Assembly (NCBI RefSeq): GCF_006337125.1
Contig: NZ_CP040887.1
Span: 992,001 to 1,056,000 of the forward strand
Source: Serinicoccus chungangensis
GTDB taxonomy: Bacteria > Actinomycetota > Actinomycetes > Actinomycetales > Dermatophilaceae
DNA: 64,000 bases
Direction: 5' to 3'
The stretch's first letter is position 1, and every line of letters starts with the position of its first letter. The position numbers were made by a program, and so were the translations under genes. Shown here piece by piece: positions 16,680 through 25,883 of the stretch. The notes below the pieces were generated by a model. It was not told where the DNA came from. It saw nothing but the letters and a program-made list of their open reading frames with translations, and ran no database searches.

Positions 16680-17537
16680 TCACGTACGGGTGGTGTCGTC
16701 CTCGTCGTCGTCGACGAAGACCAGCTGCCCGGAGGCGACCAGCTCGGCGATCTGCTCGTCCGACAGCGCGGCCAGCTCCTCGTCGGTGAGATCGACGAAC
16801 TCGGCGTCGTCGTCCTCGGTGCCGGTGCCGGCCGGCCGCCCGGCCCCCTCGGGCCGGTCCTCGCCGGCCTCGTCCTCCCACCACTCGTCGGCGCCCTCGG
16901 CCGGCGGTGCGTCGTCGATGATCTCCTCGCTGTCCTCGCCGCCCTGCGGGGCCCGGACGAGCAGCAGCAGGACGCCGCCGATGAGCACCATCGACAGGCC
17001 GACGAAGGTGCCGAGGGTGCCGAGCGCGAGCCCGCCGAGGCGCAGCAGCGCGTTGGCCGGGCCCACCTCGGGGGCCACGACGACGCCGAGGCCCTCGCAG
17101 TCGATGCGGTGCTCGCCGGTGTCGGTCGCGGTGAAGTCGCCCACCACCTGGAAGCGGGCCAGCGCCGTGTCGATCCCGACCCGGCTGCCCTGCTCCGCCA
17201 GCGTGGTGAACGGCAGCTCGCCGCCGGGCCCGGTGATGGTGCAGGTGATCTGCTCGACCGGTGTCGGGGCGATCTCACCGGGTGCGACGAGGCCGCCGGT
17301 GACGTAGAGCGTGCGCTGCGTGCCCTCGGTCAGCGACACCGTGGCGGTGCCGTCGAGGAGCTCGGCCGAGTTGGACTGCAGGTGCTCCAGGAGGGAGCGG
17401 GTGGCCCACCCGCCGAGGAGGGTGATGACGAGGGACACGACCGCCAGGAGTCCCCCCAGGCGCAGCAGGTGACGGCCGGAGCGGCGCAGCCGGGCGCGGC
17501 TGGTGCGGGTCGTCGGCGCCGGGCGGTCGGAGGGCAT
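16680..17537 (-). CDS. Membrane protein with extracellular domain and acidic C-terminus (paralogue of the 15865 gene)
   Basis: This 285-aa protein has a first helix at about residues 27-50 and an extracellular domain containing ITCTITGPGGELP and TDTGEHRIDCEG, which align with CTVTGPDGTES and TATGEHTFTCEG in the neighbouring protein. A second helix lies near 180-205, followed by a strongly acidic cytoplasmic tail of about 75 residues. No named family is recognised. ATG 17537 lacks a Shine-Dalgarno; TAGAGT at -13 to -8 suggests a leaderless start. It lies 63 bp downstream of the FHA gene on the same strand and may work with that block, or be expressed separately. Confidence 0.7.
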   Translation of the reverse strand: MPSDRPAPTTRTSRARLRRSGRHLLRLGGLLAVVSLVITLLGGWATRSLLEHLQSNSAELLDGTATVSLTEGTQRTLYVTGGLVAPGEIAPTPVEQITCTITGPGGELPFTTLAEQGSRVGIDTALARFQVVGDFTATDTGEHRIDCEGLGVVVAPEVGPANALLRLGGLALGTLGTFVGLSMVLIGGVLLLLVRAPQGGEDSEEIIDDAPPAEGADEWWEDEAGEDRPEGAGRPAGTGTEDDDAEFVDLTDEELAALSDEQIAELVASGQLVFVDDDEDDTTRT

Positions 17538-17544
17538 GGGGTCG

Positions 17545-17550
17545 ACTCTA
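17545..17550 (-). promoter_or_regulatory. Candidate -10 element for leaderless transcript of the 16680 gene
   Basis: TAGAGT on the minus strand ends 7 nt before ATG 17537, in the gap after the FHA gene. No Shine-Dalgarno is visible. Confidence 0.45.
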
Positions 17551-17600
17551 GGTGCACCGGCGGTCCGGACGCAGGGTGCGGCACGCCGCCGACCTCGCGC

Positions 17601-18659
17601 TCAGCCCTGACCGGTCCGCTCGGCCGCCGTCGCCTGCCGCAGCACCAGCCGGGTCCACGCCCCGACGTAGATGCGGTCGTCCCGGTCGATCTCGACCCGC
17701 TGGCCGGGGGTGAGGGCCTGCGTCGGCAGCGGTTCGCCCACGACGCCGACGTAGGTGCCGTTGCTGCTGCCCAGGTCCTCGATCCACCACCGGGTCCCGT
17801 CGCTGGTCAGCTGGGCGTGACGACGTGAGACGGCGCTGTCGGCGCCGGCGTCCACCTCCGGCCGCACGCCGAGGCTGCCCGAGGGCCGGCCCACCATGAC
17901 GACGCTGCGGCGCACGACCACGACGTCCGGCACCCCGGCGCTGGGGCACGCCTCCGCGGTCTGCTGCACGGCATACCAGTCGGGGTCCACCCAGACCTCC
18001 ACCACCCAGGTGTCCGCCAGGTCGCGCGAGGGCGGGGTATGCCGTGGCCTCGCGTGCGCGGCCGAGCCCGGGTCTGCGGGTGTCGGGGGCGTCCCGGTCG
18101 CCGCGGCGGGTCCCTGGGGCTCCGGCCCGGGGGTCGGCTCCGCTGCCGCGCTCGCAGCGGGCTCCGGCTCGGGTGTGGCCGCCGGCTCCGCCTCGGGGGT
18201 CGGGTCGTCCTCGCCGTGCGCCTCGGGCGCGACCGCCGTGTCTACCTCCGGCTCGGGCTCGGCTGCGACCGCGGGGTCCTCCTCGGGCTCGGGCTCGGGT
18301 GCGGCCGCCGGGTCCGCCTGGGGGGTCGGGTCGGCCTCGCCGTCCGGCTCGGGCTCCCCGCCGGGCTCCGGCTCGGGCTCGGCGCCGAGCGGGAGGGCGC
18401 CCGTGGTGAAGTCGTAGCCGCACGCCTCGCAGAAGAGGGCGTCCGCGACGTTGACACCGCCGCAGTGCGGGCAGGTCTGGGTCTGGGCGACCGGCTCGTC
18501 GAGGTCGAGGACCGAGCCGCCCGCCGCCGGGGCCGGAGCGCCCACGGCACCGGCACCGGACGGGTCGGGCGACCCCGTCGGCGCCGCGCCGATGGGTGCG
18601 CCGCAGGTGTCGCAGTAGTCGGTGGCCTCGCTGTCGTGGCCCTCGGGGCACCGCACCAT
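17601..18659 (-). CDS. FHA-domain protein with two N-terminal zinc ribbons
   Basis: This 352-aa protein has a first Cys/His cluster at residues 4-19 (C4, H8, C16, C19) and a second ribbon CPHCG to CEACG (C63-C80). A long Glu-Pro-Ala linker (about 92-210) contains an internal 42-residue duplication. A C-terminal FHA domain (about 248-340) has the phosphothreonine-binding signatures GRP, SRRHAQL and DLGSSNGTY. FHA domains bind phosphothreonine, so it should read marks made by the kinase encoded in the same operon. The GarA-type phosphorylation motif ETTxxF is absent. It is the last gene of the overlapping block; its ATG overlaps the vWA stop by one base. Confidence 0.85.
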   Translation of the reverse strand: MVRCPEGHDSEATDYCDTCGAPIGAAPTGSPDPSGAGAVGAPAPAAGGSVLDLDEPVAQTQTCPHCGGVNVADALFCEACGYDFTTGALPLGAEPEPEPGGEPEPDGEADPTPQADPAAAPEPEPEEDPAVAAEPEPEVDTAVAPEAHGEDDPTPEAEPAATPEPEPAASAAAEPTPGPEPQGPAAATGTPPTPADPGSAAHARPRHTPPSRDLADTWVVEVWVDPDWYAVQQTAEACPSAGVPDVVVVRRSVVMVGRPSGSLGVRPEVDAGADSAVSRRHAQLTSDGTRWWIEDLGSSNGTYVGVVGEPLPTQALTPGQRVEIDRDDRIYVGAWTRLVLRQATAAERTGQG

Positions 18660-19963
18660 CAGCTGGGCCGCACCCGGGTCGTCTTGGTGGACGCGGTGTC
18701 CAGCTCCATCTCGTCGAGCTTGTCGACGTGCCGGCGCAGGCGCACGCGACCGGTCGCGGCGTCCTCGATGTCGACCACCCGCGACAGCCGTGACGTCGCC
18801 CCGTCGTCACCGGTCTCCCGGGCCAGCTGCACCGCGCGGCCGAGCCGGGAGGTGGCGGTCACGTCGTCGCCCATGGCCTTGGCCCGCAGCCCCTCCTGGA
18901 TGGCCGAGGCCAGCTCGGTCTGGCCGGTGTAGTGCGCGACCTCCGGGCTGATCTGGGCCGTGAGCACGTCGTCCGCCGACCAGGCGGCCTTGACGAGGCC
19001 CTGCGCGCGGACCTCGCCGCCCACGACGAGCTGCACGCGCGAGGCCAGCTGCTCCTGGCCGACCGCCTTGGGCGCCAGGCGCACCGCGACGTGGTAGTCG
19101 CGGGTCTCGTCGCCCCAGGCGCCGGTGTCGTAGCCACCGGTGAGCGCGTTGACCTCGACCCGGCGGCCGGAGAGGTCCTCCAGCGTGGGGCTCACCTGCT
19201 TGACGAAGAGCACCTCGGCGCCCTGGGGGGCCCACACGCGCAGCTGCGCGTCGCTGACCCCCTTGCCCATGGAGGACGCCATGAGCGCGGCGAAGTCCTC
19301 GCTCAGCCCGTCCCAGGTGCGGATGAGGTCGACGCTGCCGAGCAGGGTCTCGGCGATGCGGCGGACCTCGGCCACCTGCCAGGCGGCACCGAGCCCGCGG
19401 CAGTCGACCTGGAACCGGCCGCGCACCTGGTCCAGCGCCCAGCTCAGCTCCTGCGGGGTCTCGTGCTGGTTCGCGCCGTCGGTGAGCAGGATCGCGTGCC
19501 GCTTCGACAGCGACGGGACCGTCGCGAAGAGCTGGCCGGCCGCCAGCAGCCAGCGGCCCATCGCCGTCCCGCCGCCCGGGGCCAGCCGCTGCAGCGACCG
19601 CTTGGCCTCCAGGCGGGTCTGCGCCGACATCCGGGCCATGGCCGCCGACGTGCCGGTCGGGTAGCACAGTGCCGCCTCGTGGTTGCCCGCCACGATGGCG
19701 AACCAGACCCCGTCCACGATCTCGTCGAGCGCGGCGGACGCGGCATACGCCGCCGCCTGCACCCCCTGGACGTCCATGGAGCCCGAGACGTCGACGATGA
19801 TGACCTCGCCGGCGTCGCCGCCGGAGCCGCCCCCGACGCCCGGTCCGCCCCAGGCGACCACCTCGCCGGCCCCGGAGCAGGTGACCGAGACGATGGCGTG
19901 CACGTCGGTGCCCCCGTCGGGGAGGAACTCGTTCTGGTGGACGGTCGAGGTGAACTCAGCCAT
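18659..19963 (-). CDS. von Willebrand factor A domain protein (TerY-like)
   Basis: This 434-aa cytosolic protein has a vWA domain and MIDAS metal motif DVSGSMD, with the later ILLTDGANQHE strand and a C-terminal beta-rich extension. TerY-type vWA proteins pair with a PP2C phosphatase and a kinase in the TerY-P triad linked to chemical-stress responses; here the PP2C and the kinase are the next two genes upstream. I chose ATG 19963 because a purine-rich GGCAGGA lies upstream; an alternative in-frame ATG is 9 nt earlier. It overlaps the phosphatase stop by 8 nt. It may scaffold substrates for phosphorylation (inference). Confidence 0.82.
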   Translation of the reverse strand: MAEFTSTVHQNEFLPDGGTDVHAIVSVTCSGAGEVVAWGGPGVGGGSGGDAGEVIIVDVSGSMDVQGVQAAAYAASAALDEIVDGVWFAIVAGNHEAALCYPTGTSAAMARMSAQTRLEAKRSLQRLAPGGGTAMGRWLLAAGQLFATVPSLSKRHAILLTDGANQHETPQELSWALDQVRGRFQVDCRGLGAAWQVAEVRRIAETLLGSVDLIRTWDGLSEDFAALMASSMGKGVSDAQLRVWAPQGAEVLFVKQVSPTLEDLSGRRVEVNALTGGYDTGAWGDETRDYHVAVRLAPKAVGQEQLASRVQLVVGGEVRAQGLVKAAWSADDVLTAQISPEVAHYTGQTELASAIQEGLRAKAMGDDVTATSRLGRAVQLARETGDDGATSRLSRVVDIEDAATGRVRLRRHVDKLDEMELDTASTKTTRVRPS

Positions 19964-21023
19964 GGGCACCATCCTGCCTCGCGTCCCCGCAGCGGGCGAG
20001 GGCGACCGTGATGTTGTCGGCGCCGCCCTGCTCGTTGGCCCAGTCCACCAGGCCCTGGGCGAGGGCGGCGGGCGAGTGCCCGGCCCGGGCGGCGACCGAG
20101 CGGACGACGGCGGCGAGGTCGGCCGGGTCGGAGGCGTAGTTCCACAGGCCGTCGCTGGCGAGCAGCAGCCAGCCGGGGGCGGCGACGTCGTGCGTCGCGG
20201 TGCCGGGCCGGTGGTCGGGGGAGTCCGGGCCCAGCCACCGGGTGATGGTGTGCGCCAGGGGGCCGGCCTCGGCCTCGGCCCGGGGTATGCCGGCGCGCAC
20301 CTGCTCCTCGGCCATCGAGTCGTCGCTGGTGAGCCGGTGCGGCTCCCCGGCGTCGGGCAGCCAGTAGGCCCGGCTGTCACCGATCGAGGCGATGCTGGCG
20401 CGGCCGTCCTCGACCACGGCGCTCACGTAGGTGCACGACGGGGAGTCGCGGTGGCTCTCGGCGGCCACCGCGGCGACGGCGTCCGCTGCGGCCCGCGCCG
20501 CCCGGTCGTGCCGCCCCTCGGGGTCCCCGGGGCCCCGCAGCTGCTCCAGCGCGGCCTCGGCCGCCGCCAGGCTCGCCTCGGCCGAGCGCGGGGCGCTGGA
20601 CACCCCGTCGCAGACGACGAGCACGGCCCGCCCGGGCTCGTCGTCGTCGGCCCACAGCGCCATCGCGTCCTCGTTGTCGCGGTGCCGCCGGCCGCGGTCG
20701 CACACCCCGGCCACCGCCGCCGAGGGTGCGGACGTGACGTGGTGACGCGGGTCGGGGCGGCGCTCCCCGCAGCGCGTGCACCACCCCTCCTCGTCGAAGC
20801 CGCCGCCGCAGGACGCGCAGGTGCCGTGGTCGGCCTCGGGCGTGGGTGCGGCGGCCGGGGGCAGCTCGCCGTCCAGCACCAGCATCGGCTCCGGCAGCGG
20901 CGGAGGCCCGTCGCTGAACGGTTCCGGCTCCTCCTCCGGCGCACCGTCCCCCGGGGGCGGCCCGGGCGCGGGGATCGGGGCGGTCGGGTCGTCCGGCAGC
21001 GGGGCCGTGGTCGGGTCGCTCAT
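19956..21023 (-). CDS. PP2C-type serine/threonine phosphatase with N-terminal zinc ribbon
   Basis: This 355-aa protein has a disordered Pro/Glu-rich N-terminus (1-65) and a zinc ribbon CASCGGGFDEEGWCTRCG (C69, C72, C82, C85). A PP2C domain (about 104-352) carries metal-binding motifs RDNEDA, VVCDGVSS, IGDSRAYW, ASDGLWNY and GGADNITV. It should dephosphorylate Ser/Thr targets of the neighbouring kinase. Its ribbon resembles the N-terminal ribbon of that kinase (GQYEDGWCNVCG), suggesting a shared docking or metal-sensing element. ATG 21023 overlaps the kinase stop by 4 nt and has GGAG upstream. Confidence 0.88.
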   Translation of the reverse strand: MSDPTTAPLPDDPTAPIPAPGPPPGDGAPEEEPEPFSDGPPPLPEPMLVLDGELPPAAAPTPEADHGTCASCGGGFDEEGWCTRCGERRPDPRHHVTSAPSAAVAGVCDRGRRHRDNEDAMALWADDDEPGRAVLVVCDGVSSAPRSAEASLAAAEAALEQLRGPGDPEGRHDRAARAAADAVAAVAAESHRDSPSCTYVSAVVEDGRASIASIGDSRAYWLPDAGEPHRLTSDDSMAEEQVRAGIPRAEAEAGPLAHTITRWLGPDSPDHRPGTATHDVAAPGWLLLASDGLWNYASDPADLAAVVRSVAARAGHSPAALAQGLVDWANEQGGADNITVALARCGDARQDGAHG

Positions 21024-23293
21024 GTCCAGCTCCAGGGACGGACCGCGTTGGCGCGGTCGATGAGCCCGGCCCGCTCCTGCGGGTCGGGGGTGTAGTCGGC
21101 GAGGACGCGGTACTCCCGCTCCAGGGCGCGCTGCAGCGCGTCGCGGGTGACGGGGACCTCACCCACCCGCCAGTCCGGCTTCGGGCCGTGCTCGGTCACC
21201 TGGGCGAGCGCCTGCTCGTAGATGACCGCGTTGAACTGCGCGCGCTGGCGCGGGTCGAGGGTGAGGCGGGTGACCGAGTGCATGGCCTCGCGCAGGTCCG
21301 CGAGACCTCCCCGTCGGCGCAGCAGCTCGGCCCGCAGCCAGCGGGCGCGCGGGTGGGCGCGGCTGCTCGCCGGCACCGAGTCGAGGGCGGCGATGGCGCC
21401 GTCGACGTCGCCGCGCTGCATCCGCACCCGGTGCAGACCGAAGGCGGCGGGCGCGACGTAGGCCGCGTCCGTGCGCCACGCCCGCTCGTAGTCCAGCTCG
21501 GCGGCCTGGTCGTAGCCCGCCAGCTCGGTGGCCAGCGCCAGCGCCATGCGCGGGGCGATCTCGCCCGGGAGGGCGTCCCGCACCGCGGCGAAGTGGCCGC
21601 CGGCCTCCTGGGCACGCTCGCGGACGTGCTCCCCCTCGGCCTGGGAGAGCGCCCACAGCCCCCGGACCCACGAGCCCCGCCAGTCCCAGGGGTCCTCGGC
21701 GAGCAGCCCGCGCACGGCCTCCTCCACCCACCCGCGCTGACCCATCCGGATGCCGGCGCGGGCCCGGGCGAGGAAGACCTCCGGGGTCTCCTCCGGGGCG
21801 CCTCCCAGCGCCTCGTAGGTCGCCTGCGGGTCGTTGGTGCTGCGACCCGAGATCCAGTCGAGCATGGGGTCGGTGTCGTCCCGCTGGAGCTCGGGCAGCT
21901 CCCACCACGACAGGGTCTCCCCGGTGGTGACCGGGGGGTCGAAGGCCGGGCTGTGCGCGGAGAGGGTGGCGGGCCGGTCGGTCCCGCTGGCCGCCACGAC
22001 CTGGCGCAGCACCCCGACGAGCTGGCTGCGCAGCTCCTCCACCGACAGGAAGCGGTCGTTGGGGTCCGGGGCGCAGCACCGCGCGACCACGCGGTAGAAG
22101 GCGTCGTGCTCGGTGAAGGCCGGGACCTGGGACAGGGGAGGCAGGGAGTGGACGTACTCGCTCTGGTAGCCGCGGAACTCGAAGGTCAGCACGCAGAGGG
22201 TGCGGCCGATGGTGTAGATGTCCGAGGCGACCGAGGGCCCGACCTCGGCCACCTCGGGCGCCTGGTAGCCGACCGTGCCGTAGATGGGGGAGTCCAGGTC
22301 GTCCTGCCGGCGCACGCCGCCGAGGTCGATGAGCTTGATGCCGTCGCCCTCGTGGATGAGGTTGTCCGGCTTGAAGTCGCAGTAGAGCAGCCCGAGCTCG
22401 TGCAGGTGGGTGAAGGCCGGCAGCACCTCGATGACGTAGGCCAGGGCCTGGTCGACGGGGAAGGGCGCGTAGCGGCCGGCCTGGGCCATCCGGTCCTGCA
22501 GCAGCTGCTTGAGCGAGCGGCCTCCCACGTGCTCCATCACCGTGTAGGCGTCCTCGTCGTGCTGGACGGTGTTGTAGATCTCGACGATCAGCGGGTGCTT
22601 GACCTGGGCCAGGAACTGCTGCTCGGCGACGGCGGCGTCGAGGGCGTCCTCGTCACCGGTGTTGAGCAGCCCCTTGAGCACGACGAACCGGTCCGACACG
22701 TTCTTGTCCCGGCCGAGGTAGATCCACCCCATCCCGCCGTGGGCGAGGGCGCCGACGTTCTCGTACTGGCCCGCCACCAGCTCGCCGGGCTCCAGCTTGG
22801 GCGTGAAGGAGTAGGGGGCGCGGCACTGCGGGCAGAAGCCCTGCTGGCGTCCCTCCGCCTGCCCGGCGGCCCGCCCGACGTCGGCGCCGCAGGCGGGGCA
22901 GACGCGGCGGTCCTCGGGGACCCGGGGGTCGACCATGAGCTTCTCGGTCGGGTCGGTCACCGGCACGTCCGGCACGTCGGTCAGGCCCAGGCCCAGCCGG
23001 GAGCGGCGACCGGCCGCACCGGCACGGCGGCGCCGCACCCGGGCCGCGCGCACGGCCTGCTGCGTCTGACCCGGCGCCGGCGTGGCGACCACCTGCACCG
23101 ACCCCTGCGCCGGGTCCGCCCCAGCGGACGATGCTGCTCCGGACGTCGTCGGGGCCGCGTCCGCGGCGCGGACCGGGTCCGGGCGCACCGGGGTCGCCTC
23201 GATCGGCGCCTGACGCGGCTCGGGGGCACCGCAGACGTTGCACCAGCCGTCCTCGTACTGGCCGGTGCACCCGGGCTCCTGGCACGCGGTCAC
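21020..23293 (-). CDS. pknG: PknG-type serine/threonine protein kinase (zinc ribbon/rubredoxin, kinase, TPR)
   Basis: This 757-aa protein has an N-terminal ribbon (C4, C9, C18, C21), a basic linker, and a rubredoxin-like motif CPACG to FCPQCR (C132-C157). The kinase domain spans about 178-440, with glycine loop AHGGMGWIY, Lys207 in VVLKG, catalytic loop LLYCDFKPDN (Asp306) and DLGG instead of DFG. An all-helical TPR tail follows (about 490-740). The order and the loop sequences match mycobacterial PknG, which controls glutamate metabolism through FHA proteins. I chose GTG 23293 because GGGAGGA lies 5-6 nt upstream and it overlaps the preceding stop by 4 nt. It is probably the signalling core of the operon. 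Confidence 0.9.
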   Translation of the reverse strand: MTACQEPGCTGQYEDGWCNVCGAPEPRQAPIEATPVRPDPVRAADAAPTTSGAASSAGADPAQGSVQVVATPAPGQTQQAVRAARVRRRRAGAAGRRSRLGLGLTDVPDVPVTDPTEKLMVDPRVPEDRRVCPACGADVGRAAGQAEGRQQGFCPQCRAPYSFTPKLEPGELVAGQYENVGALAHGGMGWIYLGRDKNVSDRFVVLKGLLNTGDEDALDAAVAEQQFLAQVKHPLIVEIYNTVQHDEDAYTVMEHVGGRSLKQLLQDRMAQAGRYAPFPVDQALAYVIEVLPAFTHLHELGLLYCDFKPDNLIHEGDGIKLIDLGGVRRQDDLDSPIYGTVGYQAPEVAEVGPSVASDIYTIGRTLCVLTFEFRGYQSEYVHSLPPLSQVPAFTEHDAFYRVVARCCAPDPNDRFLSVEELRSQLVGVLRQVVAASGTDRPATLSAHSPAFDPPVTTGETLSWWELPELQRDDTDPMLDWISGRSTNDPQATYEALGGAPEETPEVFLARARAGIRMGQRGWVEEAVRGLLAEDPWDWRGSWVRGLWALSQAEGEHVRERAQEAGGHFAAVRDALPGEIAPRMALALATELAGYDQAAELDYERAWRTDAAYVAPAAFGLHRVRMQRGDVDGAIAALDSVPASSRAHPRARWLRAELLRRRGGLADLREAMHSVTRLTLDPRQRAQFNAVIYEQALAQVTEHGPKPDWRVGEVPVTRDALQRALEREYRVLADYTPDPQERAGLIDRANAVRPWSWT

Positions 23294-24426
23294 GGTCGTC
23301 CTCCCATCGCGGTGGCGAAGCTCTCCTGCGCCTGGACGAGGGCCTGCAACCGGGTGAGGTCGGTCGGGCGGGTCGCCAGGAGGGCGTCGGTCTGGTCGGC
23401 CAGGGCCTCGATGGCCGGCTCGGGCTCTCCCGACGCCTGGGTCAGCCGCCGCCGGACCTGGGCGGCGCGCTCGGTGAGGTCCTCCAGCCGGGTGAGCGCG
23501 GCGGCGTACTCGCCCTGCGCGACCGTGAGGGCACGCTCGACGCGCTCCAGCCGCTCCCGGTATGCCGTCAGCTCGGCCGGGTCGCCAGGCACCGGACCCA
23601 GGGCGGCGACGTCGGGCACGCCGAGCCGGGGCGCCGGGGTGACCGTGGCGCGGGCGCGGTGGGCCAGCGCGCGGACCGCCTCGCCGCGCGCGGACAGCTC
23701 GGCGACCTCCCGGGTGGCCTGGGCGTGGTCGGCCTTGGCGTGCGCCCGGGCCGAGGCGGCGACGATGAGGTCGCGCTCCACGGTGGCCGCCTGCGACTCC
23801 AGCGGTCCCAGCAGCCCGCCGACGTCCGCGCCCCGGGCGGCCCGGTCGGTGACCTCGGTGAGCCGCTCGTCCAGCTCGCGGTGCGCCGCGGCCGCCGAGC
23901 CGGAGCGGGAGTCCGGGATGAGCGCGACCTGGTCGGCGATCCGCTCCACCTGCTGCCGCAGCGCCCGCAGCCGGCCGGACAGGTCGGGGTCGGCCCCGTC
24001 CAGGCGCAGCCGGGAGCGCAGCGACGAGGCCAGCGAGTCCGACAGCCGGCAGGCCTCGGGCAGCGAGACCGCCAGCGACTGGGACCCGCGGGTGCCCGGC
24101 TGCTCCAGGCTGCCCCAGACGAGGGTGGTGATCCGTCGTCGCTCCTGCTCGCCCACCCGTCCGCTGTCCCAGGTCGCCTGGATGAGCGCCAGCCGGTCCG
24201 CCACGGCCTGCCAGAGGGTCATCGAGAGGGTCACGTCCGGGGTGACCGCGGCCCGTTCGCGGGGGTCGGCGACGGCCAGCGCGGCCTCGTCGAGGGCGGC
24301 CAGCTCCGTGCGTCGGCGGTCCTTCCACCGCAGCAGGGCGTCGAGGTAGGCCAGCAGCTCGGTGTCCGGGACGTCCGCCCCGATGCTGCCGGGGGCGAGC
24401 GGCGCGGTGGCGTGCGCGGAGCTCAC
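23290..24426 (-). CDS. Helical coiled-coil protein of unknown function in the PknG/TelA operon
   Basis: This 378-aa soluble protein is almost entirely helical, rich in Ala, Arg, Glu and Leu, with heptad-like stretches (about 150-210 and 290-370) and no signal peptide or membrane helix. I do not recognise a named family. GTG 24426 has AAGGAGA 5 nt upstream and overlaps the membrane-protein stop by 4 nt; its own stop overlaps the kinase start by 4 nt. Its fixed position between the membrane sensors and the kinase suggests an adaptor linking them (inference). A longer in-frame reading upstream is a shadow of the membrane-protein gene. Confidence 0.75.
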   Translation of the reverse strand: MSSAHATAPLAPGSIGADVPDTELLAYLDALLRWKDRRRTELAALDEAALAVADPRERAAVTPDVTLSMTLWQAVADRLALIQATWDSGRVGEQERRRITTLVWGSLEQPGTRGSQSLAVSLPEACRLSDSLASSLRSRLRLDGADPDLSGRLRALRQQVERIADQVALIPDSRSGSAAAAHRELDERLTEVTDRAARGADVGGLLGPLESQAATVERDLIVAASARAHAKADHAQATREVAELSARGEAVRALAHRARATVTPAPRLGVPDVAALGPVPGDPAELTAYRERLERVERALTVAQGEYAAALTRLEDLTERAAQVRRRLTQASGEPEPAIEALADQTDALLATRPTDLTRLQALVQAQESFATAMGGRP

Positions 24427-25883
24427 GGCGTCTCCTTCCGGCGGCGGGCCAGCGACTCCGCCCCCAGCCCCGCGAAGGGCAGGAGCACGGCGAGCCCCAG
24501 CCCGGCACCCAGCAGCCCGGCGGAGGGACCGGTGGTCGCCTCGACCACCACGGCCTCCCGGGCCGTGACCAGGTCGGCCTCCAGGGGGTCCCGTGCCTCG
24601 TCGGCCGCTGCGACGAGGTCGAGGGCGGCCGCGCGCTGCTCCTGCTGGCTGCCGTCCTCCCTGAGGACCCGGCCCAGGTCGGCGCGGGCCTGCGCCACCG
24701 TGCCGTCCGGGTCGTCGGCGTCCTCGAGGCCGTAGTGCTGGTTCCAGTAGCCGTACTCGTCGTCCTCGGTCTGCGAGGGGTCCAGCGAGCGCAGCCCGAC
24801 CAGGACGGACAGGTCGTCCTCGACGACCTGCTGCAGTCCCGTGGGGCGGTCGGCTGCCTCCTCGTGGGCCACCACCGCCCGTCGCCACCCCGGCTGGGTG
24901 TCCTGGACGACGAGCAGCGACGTCGACAGGGCCGCCAGCACGAAGAAGGCACCGGCGACCTTGGCCCCTGCGCGCAGCAGCACGACCGCCGCGACGACGA
25001 GGAGCAGGGCGCCCGCCCACAGCAGCAGGGTGCCGAGCGCCGACCCGGGCCGCAGCTCCTCCAGCTCGCGCTCCACGTCCCAGGACGAGACGGCATACGC
25101 CATGTCCCTCCGCGTGTCCTTCCAGGCGGTGGCCGCACGGACCGGGCTCACCGTGTCGCTGGACAGCGCCGGCTCGGCCTCGGACAGTCGCTCGGCGGCG
25201 TAGGGGTCGACCCCGTCCCGACCCAGGACCTCCAGCGCGGCCGTGACGCTGGGCAGCTGCCCGGCGTCGTCCAGCGTCACGGGGTCACCCGTCGCGTAGC
25301 TCACCAGCTCGGCGTCGAGGGACGACACGGCATCGCGCAGGTCGGCCTGCGCGGTGTCGAGGACGGTGAACGTCTGCGTCTGCCCCTGCTCGACCCGGTC
25401 CGTCGACACCGCGCTGCCGAGCGCCAGGGCGAGCCCGGCACCCAGCGCGAGGGTGGCGGCGAGCCCCAGCCTCGGGACCCTCGTGCTGAGCTCGGCCCGG
25501 GCCGCATCGAGAAGCTCGCTGTCGGGGCCGCGGGCGGCCTGGCGGCGAGGCGTCGGGGGGAGGTCGACATGCCGGCCGGAGCGCTCCGCCTCCTTGCGCA
25601 GGCGTCGCTCGGTGCGCAGCAGGCGGCGCTCGGCGTCGTCGATCTCCCGCTGACGACGGGCCAGCTCCTGCTCGGCCCGCCGGCGCTCGGCGGCCAGCTG
25701 CTCCTCGGCGCGCTCGCGCTCCTCACGGGCTCGCTCGGCCAGCTCGCGGCGGGCCCGCTCCAGCTCCTCCTGCTGCGCGCGCAGCTCCTCGACCGTGGTG
25801 TCCTCGACGTCGGGGCGGTCCTCGCCGAGGATGGTCATCGGCGGCAGCTCGGGCTCGTCGTCCCACCGGCGCTCCCCGCTCAT
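24423..25883 (-). CDS. Four-helix membrane protein with N-terminal coiled coil (GlnX-like architecture)
   Basis: This 486-aa protein has a charged Glu/Arg coiled coil at about residues 30-110. Membrane helices lie near 136-158, 287-310, 313-331 and 455-477, so two extracellular helical domains (about 160-285 and 335-450) alternate with them. This TM-ecto-TM-TM-ecto-TM layout resembles GlnX, the membrane partner of PknG in mycobacteria, and is repeated in the next upstream gene. It may sense an extracellular ligand and signal to the kinase (inference from layout and context). ATG 25883 and its stop both overlap their neighbours by 4 nt. Confidence 0.72.
   Translation of the reverse strand: MSGERRWDDEPELPPMTILGEDRPDVEDTTVEELRAQQEELERARRELAERAREERERAEEQLAAERRRAEQELARRQREIDDAERRLLRTERRLRKEAERSGRHVDLPPTPRRQAARGPDSELLDAARAELSTRVPRLGLAATLALGAGLALALGSAVSTDRVEQGQTQTFTVLDTAQADLRDAVSSLDAELVSYATGDPVTLDDAGQLPSVTAALEVLGRDGVDPYAAERLSEAEPALSSDTVSPVRAATAWKDTRRDMAYAVSSWDVERELEELRPGSALGTLLLWAGALLLVVAAVVLLRAGAKVAGAFFVLAALSTSLLVVQDTQPGWRRAVVAHEEAADRPTGLQQVVEDDLSVLVGLRSLDPSQTEDDEYGYWNQHYGLEDADDPDGTVAQARADLGRVLREDGSQQEQRAAALDLVAAADEARDPLEADLVTAREAVVVEATTGPSAGLLGAGLGLAVLLPFAGLGAESLARRRKETP

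Noticed and set aside
21188..24349. A 1053-codon plus-strand open frame opposite the PknG gene
   Set aside because: It is antisense to a strongly conserved kinase and has no recognisable motif.
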